In this document: positions 6,219-11,773 of the stretch, one piece after another | Layout: each line of letters starts with the position of its first letter | How positions within the stretch are numbered: position 1 is the stretch's first letter | Assembly: GCA_009781565.1 (NCBI GenBank) | Contig: WQXV01000015.1 | Coordinates: 1-11,773, forward strand | DNA length: 11,773 nucleotides | Direction: 5' to 3' | From: Actinomycetes bacterium | GTDB lineage: Bacteria > Actinomycetota > Coriobacteriia > WRKU01 | Notes under the pieces: generated by a model | Databases searched by the model: none | What the model was told of the DNA's origin: nothing | What the model saw: only the letters and a program-made list of their open reading frames with translations | Made by a program: the position numbers and the translations under genes

Positions 6219-8013
6219 CTACCTTGAGTATTGCCATAAAGGCTTCTTGGGGTACCTCGACATTACCGATCGCCTTCATACGTTTCTTCCCCGCTTTTTG
6301 TTTTTCGAGAAGCTTGCGCTTGCGCGTGATGTCACCTCCATAGCATTTTGCCAGGACATCTTTTCGCTTTGCCTTCACGTTGGTACGCGAGAGCACACGA
6401 CTCCCGACTGCTGCTTGTATGGGAACCTCGAACATCTGTTGGGGGATGATGGTCTTCAGTTTCCTGGTCAGTGTCACTCCTCTGGCGTATGCTTTGTCCT
6501 TGTGAACGATGAACGAGAGGGCATCGACCGGTTTTCCCGCCAACAAGATGTCGAGTTTGACCAGTTCGCTGGGCAGATAGCCTGCATATTCATAATCAAG
6601 AGAGGCATAGCCCTTGGTTCGACTCTTCAGTTGATCGAAGTAATCCATGATGAGTTCCGAGAGCGGTATCTCGAAGTGCATCTCGACGGTGTTCTCACTA
6701 AGGTACTGCATATTGATGAACTTACCACGCCGATCTATCGAGAGTTCCATAACTGCTCCGACGAAATCGGGAGGGACCAGGATGGTTGCGTTCAGATAAG
6801 GTTCTTCGATCCGGTCGATCATGGTGACCTCGGGCATATCCTTGGGCGAATGGATCGTGACTTGATCGCCCTTCGTGGTATAGACGTGATACTCGACACT
6901 CGGTGCTGTAGCGAGCAGATCAAGACCGAATTCTCGCTCGAGGCGCTCTTTGATGACCTCCATATGGAGTAATCCGAGGAATCCTACCCGAAATCCGAAT
7001 CCAAGAGCATGAGAGGTCTCCGGTTCATATATCAGGGCGGGATCGTTGAGTTTGAGTTTATCGAGCGCATCACGCAGATCAGGATATTGGTCACCGTCGA
7101 TGGGAAATATCCCCGTGAATACCATCGGCTTTATCTCACGATAACCCGCAAGAGGCTCGCTCACACCTCCCACAGCCATAGTGATCGTGTCACCGACCTT
7201 GACCAGAGAAGGATCCTTCAATCCGGTGATGAGATAACCGACTTCACCGACACCCAACGCATCGACTGGTGTGTTGAGAGGTCGCCGAACCCCTACTTCC
7301 TCGACATCCGTCTTTGTCTTGGTCGCCATCATGGTGATACGATCACCCTTCTTCACCGATCCGTCGAACACACGTATCAGTGCGACCACACCACGATATT
7401 CATCGAAATACGAGTCGAAGATCAGGGCACTCAGTGGCGCGTCAGGATCACCGACAGGTGCAGGTATTCGTCTCACGATCGCTTCGAGCACCTTATCGAT
7501 CCCCTCGCCCGTCTTCGCGCTTGTCATGATCGCCTCATCAGCGGGAATCGTCAGTCCTTCTTCGATCTCATTCCTCACCCGTTCCGGCTCGGCTGCCGGC
7601 AGATCGATCTTGTTGATGAGCGGTATGATCTCGAGGTCGGCATTCATAGCCAGCAGGGCGTTTGCCACCGTCTGGGCTTCCACACCTTGCGAGCTGTCAA
7701 CGACCAGCAGCACTCCTTCGCAAGCCTTGAGCGAGCGTGATACCTCGTAGGTGAAATCCACATGTCCCGGTGTGTCGATCAGATTGAGTTGATAGGTTTG
7801 CCCATCCTCAGCCTCATACACCACACGGACCGCTTGCGCTTTGATCGTAATGCCGCGTTCACGCTCGATATCCATGCTGTCAAGCAACTGCTCTTGCATG
7901 TCGCGCTCCTCGACCGTGTGCGTCAGTTGCAGTATCCGGTCGGCAAGCGTCGACTTCCCATGGTCGATATGCGCGATGATGGAAAAGTTCCGTATGTGTT
8001 CAGGGCTGGTCAT
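6211..8013 (-). CDS. lepA: Translation elongation factor 4 / LepA GTPase
   Basis: Ribosomal GTPase of the EF-G family, linked to back-translocation and to 30S biogenesis. Its 600 residues are the normal family length. The G domain has AHIDHGKST (14-22), the switch region with RERGITIKAQ (51-60), DTPGH (80-84), NKID (134-137) and SAKTGEG (165-171). EF-G-like domains II, III and V follow (including the GFRVGFLGLLHME segment), and the LepA-specific C-terminal domain has AKCYGGDITRKRKLL.EKQK and ends GNVEVPQEAFMAILKVDE. All are intact. It is the first gene of lepA-dusB-hemW and is divergent from rpsT. No good Shine-Dalgarno site precedes the ATG (only AGAG four bases away), and I found no convincing promoter in the 115-bp gap. 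Confidence 0.98.
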   Translation of the reverse strand: MTSPEHIRNFSIIAHIDHGKSTLADRILQLTHTVEERDMQEQLLDSMDIERERGITIKAQAVRVVYEAEDGQTYQLNLIDTPGHVDFTYEVSRSLKACEGVLLVVDSSQGVEAQTVANALLAMNADLEIIPLINKIDLPAAEPERVRNEIEEGLTIPADEAIMTSAKTGEGIDKVLEAIVRRIPAPVGDPDAPLSALIFDSYFDEYRGVVALIRVFDGSVKKGDRITMMATKTKTDVEEVGVRRPLNTPVDALGVGEVGYLITGLKDPSLVKVGDTITMAVGGVSEPLAGYREIKPMVFTGIFPIDGDQYPDLRDALDKLKLNDPALIYEPETSHALGFGFRVGFLGLLHMEVIKERLEREFGLDLLATAPSVEYHVYTTKGDQVTIHSPKDMPEVTMIDRIEEPYLNATILVPPDFVGAVMELSIDRRGKFINMQYLSENTVEMHFEIPLSELIMDYFDQLKSRTKGYASLDYEYAGYLPSELVKLDILLAGKPVDALSFIVHKDKAYARGVTLTRKLKTIIPQQMFEVPIQAAVGSRVLSRTNVKAKRKDVLAKCYGGDITRKRKLLEKQKAGKKRMKAIGNVEVPQEAFMAILKVDE

Positions 8014-8060
8014 AGGCTCTATTCTCGCATATATGTCCTACACGTAGAAATATCACGATT

Positions 8061-8089
8061 CTGACAAAAACAAGTGCCTATGATATAGT
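8061..8089 (+). promoter_or_regulatory. Promoter of rpsT
   Basis: CTGACA (8061-8066) and TATAGT (8084-8089) are spaced by 17 bp, each at five of six consensus bases. Transcription would begin near 8096, leaving a leader of about 33 nt that contains the ribosome binding site. Confidence 0.65.
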
Positions 8090-8112
8090 CTTATATCGCT
8101 TGAAGTTCAGTT

Positions 8113-8120
8113 GAAAGGAA
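8113..8120 (+). promoter_or_regulatory. Ribosome binding site that fixes the rpsT start
   Basis: GAAAGGAA lies 8 nt before the GTG at 8129-8131. It rules out the upstream in-frame TTG at 8111, which would put the Shine-Dalgarno bases inside the coding region. It is one of the few clear Shine-Dalgarno sites in this window. Confidence 0.75.
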
Positions 8121-8128
8121 TAGCGCGC

Positions 8129-8392
8129 GTGGCAAACATAAAGAGTCAGAAGAAACGTATCATCACCAACGAGAAAGCGCGTCAGCGTAATCGTTCCGTC
8201 AAATCAAGTCTCAAGACCGCTACCAAGAAGGTGCATACCGCTGTTGAAGCTGGAGATAAAGAGTCAGCTCTCAAGTTCGCTCATGATGCCTGTCGCACAC
8301 TTGATAAAGCAGCTTCAAAAGGGGTCATCCACAAGAACCAGGCGGCAAATCGCAAATCAGGTCTCATGACGCTGGTCAACGAAATGTCCTAG
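8129..8392 (+). CDS. rpsT: 30S ribosomal protein S20
   Basis: Primary-binding protein of the small subunit that contacts 16S rRNA. From the GTG at 8129 it has 87 residues, the usual length: (M)ANIKSQKKRIITNEKARQRN at the start, a Lys/Arg-rich helical body, and ASKGVIHKNQAANRKSGL near the end. These match the S20 ANIKS..KR and KG.IHKN.AAR.KS.L patterns. It has its own promoter and terminator. It is monocistronic and opposite in strand to lepA and holA, as in Bacillus and Mycobacterium. Confidence 0.97.
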   Translation: MANIKSQKKRIITNEKARQRNRSVKSSLKTATKKVHTAVEAGDKESALKFAHDACRTLDKAASKGVIHKNQAANRKSGLMTLVNEMS

Positions 8393-8412
8393 AGGGTAAT
8401 CCAGAAATCATC

Positions 8413-8436
8413 AAGGCCGCTCAAGCGGCCTTTTTT
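8413..8436 (+). terminator. Intrinsic terminator of rpsT
   Basis: AAGGCCGC, loop TCAA and GCGGCCTT form an 8-bp GC-rich stem with a tetraloop, followed by a run of T (8431-8436). It begins 20 bases after the rpsT stop and lies 15 bases before the end of the convergent holA. On the minus strand the T-run is poor (TTGATGATTT), so it may only partly end holA transcripts. Confidence 0.92.
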
Positions 8437-8450
8437 ATGTCATGACCGGA

Positions 8451-9446
8451 TTATGCCTTGACCGGACCGATGAACTCGAGGAGCCATCGCTGATAAGCCG
8501 CTTCTCCTTGCTGCGATGTTTTGAGCCGATACTCGAGCTGCGCGAGATCATCGAGACCAGCACGCAGTTCATCTGCCGAGTAACGTTGCGCTCCCTCGAT
8601 CGTGCGCTGAGCTATCCAACCGGGCACACCAAGTGCTGCAGCTATCTGGTTTTGCGAATCCTTTCCGCTGTCGAGGCATGATCGTGCAATGATGAGCTCT
8701 CGTACCACACGGACGATGAAGCGATGGATCGAATTGATGTTGTTTTCCTGTTTGAGTAAAAGATTGAAGGTAGCAAGTGCATCGGCAGCCTGCCTTCTCA
8801 GCAAAGCACTGGTCAGTTCCCGTATCTTGATCTCGGCACTTATCTCGACCAATGCCTCGATGTCATCGGGACTGACAGTAGCGCGCTCGCCCATGTAGGT
8901 CGCTACCTTGACGACCGCCTTGTTCAACCCTTCGATATCCTCGCCGACCGACTGTACCAGTGCGGCGCATAGACCCAATGCTGCTTGTTTTTGCTGTGCA
9001 GCAAAAAGAGTCTGGACAATACCGGGCAGATCCTTTCTTTTGGGGTTCGAGCGCTCGACGATCCCACCAGCTTTATCGATCGCCTTATAGAGCGCCGTCG
9101 ATTTGATGAGCTTTTCGCCAACCACTGCGAGAACCGTACTCTCCGAGGGGGCTTTTGCATAGGAGCCCAGCGCGTCGAGCAACTCCTTTTTCGCCTGATG
9201 AATGTTGGTGATTATGATAAGCCGGTAGGGGCTCGCAAAAGGCAGGGTGTTGGCTGCTGCCACTACCTGTTCGGGATCTGCTGAGACCGCATCGAACTGA
9301 TCGAAGTTGAAGTCGATATCGCCCATCTGCTCCACGCGACGGCGCAATCTATCGACCGCTTGGTCTCGCAGGAATGATTGATCTCCCACAATGGCATAGA
9401 CAGGGAGAAGCGATACTTGCTCTGATTGCTGTGCGACACTATCCAT
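8451..9446 (-). CDS. holA: DNA polymerase III subunit delta (clamp loader)
   Basis: Clamp-loader subunit that opens the beta sliding clamp. The 331 residues are typical. It is identified by the N-terminal PVYAIVGDQSFLRDQAVDRL (15-34), ANTLPFASPYRLIIIT (65-80), the GEDIEGLNKAVVKVATYMGE stretch (168-187), the helical part with RELTSALLRRQAADALATF (209-227), the SIHRFIVRVVRELIIAR segment (239-255) and the C-terminal LAQLEYRLKT (301-310). No Walker A motif is present, as expected for delta. It follows comEC after a 52-bp gap. No Shine-Dalgarno site precedes the ATG. CACAAT six bases upstream could be a weak -10 for a leaderless start, but no -35 supports it. Confidence 0.94.
   Translation of the reverse strand: MDSVAQQSEQVSLLPVYAIVGDQSFLRDQAVDRLRRRVEQMGDIDFNFDQFDAVSADPEQVVAAANTLPFASPYRLIIITNIHQAKKELLDALGSYAKAPSESTVLAVVGEKLIKSTALYKAIDKAGGIVERSNPKRKDLPGIVQTLFAAQQKQAALGLCAALVQSVGEDIEGLNKAVVKVATYMGERATVSPDDIEALVEISAEIKIRELTSALLRRQAADALATFNLLLKQENNINSIHRFIVRVVRELIIARSCLDSGKDSQNQIAAALGVPGWIAQRTIEGAQRYSADELRAGLDDLAQLEYRLKTSQQGEAAYQRWLLEFIGPVKA
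8988..9007. repeat. Perfect inverted repeat inside holA
   Basis: TTTTTGCTG and CAGCAAAAA are exact reverse complements separated by TG. On the holA strand they encode roughly residues 147-153, within FAAQQKQAA. Neither strand has a T-run after the stem, so it is not a terminator. It may form a hairpin in the mRNA or be a by-product of the Ala/Gln/Lys codons. Confidence 0.45.
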
Positions 9447-9498
9447 ATCGCTATTGTGCCACAGATCGACGAGCCTTAGTCCTCAACGGAACATGAAC

Positions 9499-11773
9499 CT
9501 ATTTGATTTCATCCGCTACTTTATCCAGCCAAATGGTGATAGATCCGATCTGGTCGGTTCGAAGAATGCGCTTACCCTGCTTCTCACAGAGATCGAGTAT
9601 CTCGGGTGACGGATGGCCGTATGCGTTAGAGCGTCCCACACTTATGATGACTGTCTCCGGTTCGACCAGATCGAGGAGTTCCAGGTCGATCGAGGCCTTT
9701 GACCCATGGTGCCCCGCCTTGAGCACTTCGACAGGCAGTTGTGGGTCCGTCTGTGCATCGATCGCCTGTCTGACGCTGAAGGCTTCGGCGTCTCCTCCCA
9801 TCACGAGCGAGGACGCCTCGATCGTGGTATGTGGTCGTATAAGGGTACCCACCCATGAAAGCCTCCTATTCTCATGCGTCACATCCGCCGATATCTTTAG
9901 GATGAGGCACGATTCGTTCGCGCCGGAATCAGATACCTCATGGGTGGGGCCCCATACTTCTATGGTGATCTCACCAAGCGTAATCGAATCTCCTTGGTCT
10001 AATGCCACCAAAGGTGCATCGAGCTCTTGAGCCAACAGTCTCAACCTCGCAGAATCCTGCGCCCCTTTTGCGCAGAACAGGGTGTCTACATGAAACTTCT
10101 TTACCAGTCCTGATGCGCCATCAAGATGGTCCTCATGATCATGAGTCATGATCAATGCGTCGATATGATCGACCTTGTTCTTTCGAAGATGATTCCGTAG
10201 AAGCGTTGGGTCAGGACCAGCATCGACCAAGATGACCCCACCACTGCTTTGTATGAGCGCGGCATCACCTTGCCCGACATCCAAAATGATGACGCTGCTG
10301 TGCGGAGTACCTGATGGTAAGAGCCGCATTCCAAGAGCGATGGCGCCGATCGTCAGGAGTGCTATCCCACACCACAACCCAAACAGTCTTACACTCTTCT
10401 GTGAGGGACGTGGCCATAACCACCACCACCCTATCGCTACGGTAACTATCATCAAAGTCAGCGACCTTCCTCCCTCAAGAGGCACGCTTGCCCAACTGAG
10501 AGATGCAAGATACTGAGCGATGCCTTCGGTCATCTGGTTGATCAATGCACAGATTTCGAAGAGCTTATAGGCGATCGGTGGCGCCAGCATGAACAGAAGT
10601 GCCGCATGCAACGCTATCGCCAGGGTTGTGATGATCAGGGGTGTGACGATTATGTTTGCCACTGGTCCGACCAAAGAGATGAATCCGAACTGTTGCGAGG
10701 TGACCGGTGCGGTGATGGCGAGTACCACACCACTCAGCGCAATATCATCTCGGATCTTTTTGGGTAGTGGCTTGAGCAAAGCATCGGCGACCCACCTCCC
10801 ATATCCCGCATAGATAATGATCCCCGACAACGCAATGACTGAAAGCGTAAAGCCAAGTGAGATTGCCGAAAAGGGATCGAGGCACAACCAGACCATACCG
10901 GTCAAGCTCAACGAATTGAGCGGTGAATCGCGCCTGCGTACCAGCGCACTCGCGAAGAGGATGCCGGCCATTCCCATCGCCCGTATCGCGCCGGAAGGGT
11001 ATCCGACGAGTATGACGTAAACAGTTGCTGCACCAAGAACAATGCATTGGACCTGCCGACGTGTGAATGCAGTATGCGAGAGTAACCGTATCAGACCTGC
11101 GCTCATGACCGCGATATGGGTACCGCTTACCGTCAGGAAGTGCCTTATCCCCGCTTGCGCAAGATCGTCGTTGAGTTGGTCTGAGATACCTCGTCTATCT
11201 CCTAAGAGCACGCCACGTGTGATAGCGGAGTATTGGCCAATCTTGATATTTTGCTCAGCCAATAAAGCTCGATATCCATAGAGCGGACTCATCCATCCAC
11301 GATAGTGATACTCATCCAGAGATGATACCTGAGCCCTTCCGATGATGTCCTTCGCATAGAGGGTACGCGACTTTTCTGTTCTCGCCAGAGGCAGGATCAT
11401 GTCCGACAGAGAAGCGGACTGCCCTCTTTCAAGAGGTGCCACCCCTTCACTATAGGAGAACTGGATCCTCATCCCACGCATCGATCCCTCTATGACCTTT
11501 ACGATCTGTGTGGTTCCATATGCTGAGGTATAGGCATCTTCAACGGCACGGACTGTTACCGGTGAGGCGTTATGGGTTGCGATCGTTGCCATGCGCAGAG
11601 ATTGCATGCGATGCGCCATCGATCCGAGAAAGACACCACACATCAAACCCACCATGAACATAAGAGCAACAGTTCTCGCGGTGGATCTCCCAAGGATACT
11701 CGCCACCGTCACAATGAGCAAAAGGACCAAGCCAAGCTCCAGGAGCCTGTGCCCCTGGGCGATAACTCCGACA
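9499..11773 (-). CDS. comEC: DNA-uptake channel ComEC/Rec2 (5' end outside window)
   Basis: Polytopic membrane protein that carries single-stranded DNA across the membrane in natural transformation. The frame is open to the right edge. A TTG at 11730 would give 743 residues, but the start probably lies beyond the window, since ComEC begins with further hydrophobic residues (numbers below count from that TTG). Visible parts are a membrane segment (3-40) and a DUF4131-like soluble region; the competence domain with HFLTVSGTHIAVM (197-209) and several membrane helices (about 200-470); and a C-terminal metallo-beta-lactamase-like domain with LDVGQGDA (483-490), MTHDHEDHLDG (528-538), KAGHHGSKAS (671-680) and SNAYGHPSPE (701-710). 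The metal ligands are intact, so a DNA-degrading function is plausible. A stretch at 613-640 is longer than usual. holA follows, as in many Gram-positive genomes. Confidence 0.95.
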   Translation of the reverse strand, partial: VGVIAQGHRLLELGLVLLLIVTVASILGRSTARTVALMFMVGLMCGVFLGSMAHRMQSLRMATIATHNASPVTVRAVEDAYTSAYGTTQIVKVIEGSMRGMRIQFSYSEGVAPLERGQSASLSDMILPLARTEKSRTLYAKDIIGRAQVSSLDEYHYRGWMSPLYGYRALLAEQNIKIGQYSAITRGVLLGDRRGISDQLNDDLAQAGIRHFLTVSGTHIAVMSAGLIRLLSHTAFTRRQVQCIVLGAATVYVILVGYPSGAIRAMGMAGILFASALVRRRDSPLNSLSLTGMVWLCLDPFSAISLGFTLSVIALSGIIIYAGYGRWVADALLKPLPKKIRDDIALSGVVLAITAPVTSQQFGFISLVGPVANIIVTPLIITTLAIALHAALLFMLAPPIAYKLFEICALINQMTEGIAQYLASLSWASVPLEGGRSLTLMIVTVAIGWWWLWPRPSQKSVRLFGLWCGIALLTIGAIALGMRLLPSGTPHSSVIILDVGQGDAALIQSSGGVILVDAGPDPTLLRNHLRKNKVDHIDALIMTHDHEDHLDGASGLVKKFHVDTLFCAKGAQDSARLRLLAQELDAPLVALDQGDSITLGEITIEVWGPTHEVSDSGANESCLILKISADVTHENRRLSWVGTLIRPHTTIEASSLVMGGDAEAFSVRQAIDAQTDPQLPVEVLKAGHHGSKASIDLELLDLVEPETVIISVGRSNAYGHPSPEILDLCEKQGKRILRTDQIGSITIWLDKVADEIK

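Noticed and set aside
6247..7740. Two plus-strand open frames of about 240 codons opposite lepA
   Set aside because: They are antisense shadows of a fully conserved gene, have no recognisable motifs and no ribosome binding site.
8111..8128. TTG start for rpsT six codons upstream
   Set aside because: The ribosome binding site lies within it, and S20 proteins begin at ANIKS, which follows the GTG at 8129.
9447..9498. Terminator between comEC and holA
   Set aside because: Only a 5-bp ATGAA/TTCAT pairing with a 10-base loop is seen, AT-rich and without a T-run.
1..11773. Mobile element, CRISPR array, defence cluster or biosynthetic cluster
   Set aside because: No transposase, integrase, direct-repeat array, tRNA attachment site or unknown multi-gene block is seen; nearly every base belongs to conserved housekeeping genes.

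Overview
The window is an ordinary-looking chromosomal housekeeping segment with balanced GC. Nearly all of it is coding, and no mobile element, CRISPR array, tRNA or rRNA was found. Gene order and protein style point to a Gram-positive bacterium. The moderate GC, actinobacterial gene order, start sites without Shine-Dalgarno sequences and PcsB-like secreted protein suggest a mid-GC actinobacterium such as a member of the Coriobacteriia. That placement is an inference and rests on no single marker.

Layout from right to left, which is the direction of most transcription: comEC (5' end cut by the window) and holA on the minus strand; rpsT alone on the plus strand with a clear promoter and a clear intrinsic terminator; lepA, dusB and hemW as an overlapping minus-strand operon; a short plus-strand PAS-domain gene, convergent with hemW; then a minus-strand operon of a secreted coiled-coil/lysozyme-like protein, dnaJ, rsmE and mtaB (3' end cut by the window), in which every junction overlaps. 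This is recognisably the ancient comEC-holA-rpsT-lepA-hemW-(hrcA-grpE-dnaK)-dnaJ-(prmA)-rsmE-mtaB neighbourhood of Firmicutes and Actinobacteria. Here hrcA, grpE, dnaK and prmA are absent, and the secreted protein and the PAS gene occupy the place of the chaperone genes.

Functionally the window covers translation and RNA modification (S20, EF4/LepA, the dihydrouridine synthase DusB, the 16S rRNA methylase RsmE, the tRNA methylthiotransferase MtaB), heme handling or heme insertion (HemW), protein folding (DnaJ), replication (clamp-loader subunit delta), DNA uptake (ComEC) and probably cell-wall remodelling (the secreted protein). No previously undescribed multi-gene system is evident. The most notable observations are an in-frame TGA that interrupts the PAS gene, after which the same frame continues with a recognisable PAS C-terminus ending 7 bp before hemW; a divergent promoter region that predicts near-leaderless transcripts both ways, with a small palindrome inside one promoter spacer; and the replacement of the hrcA-grpE-dnaK block. 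There is no gene-free stretch over 300 bases; the largest gaps are about 110 bases (3522-3632 and 8014-8128).
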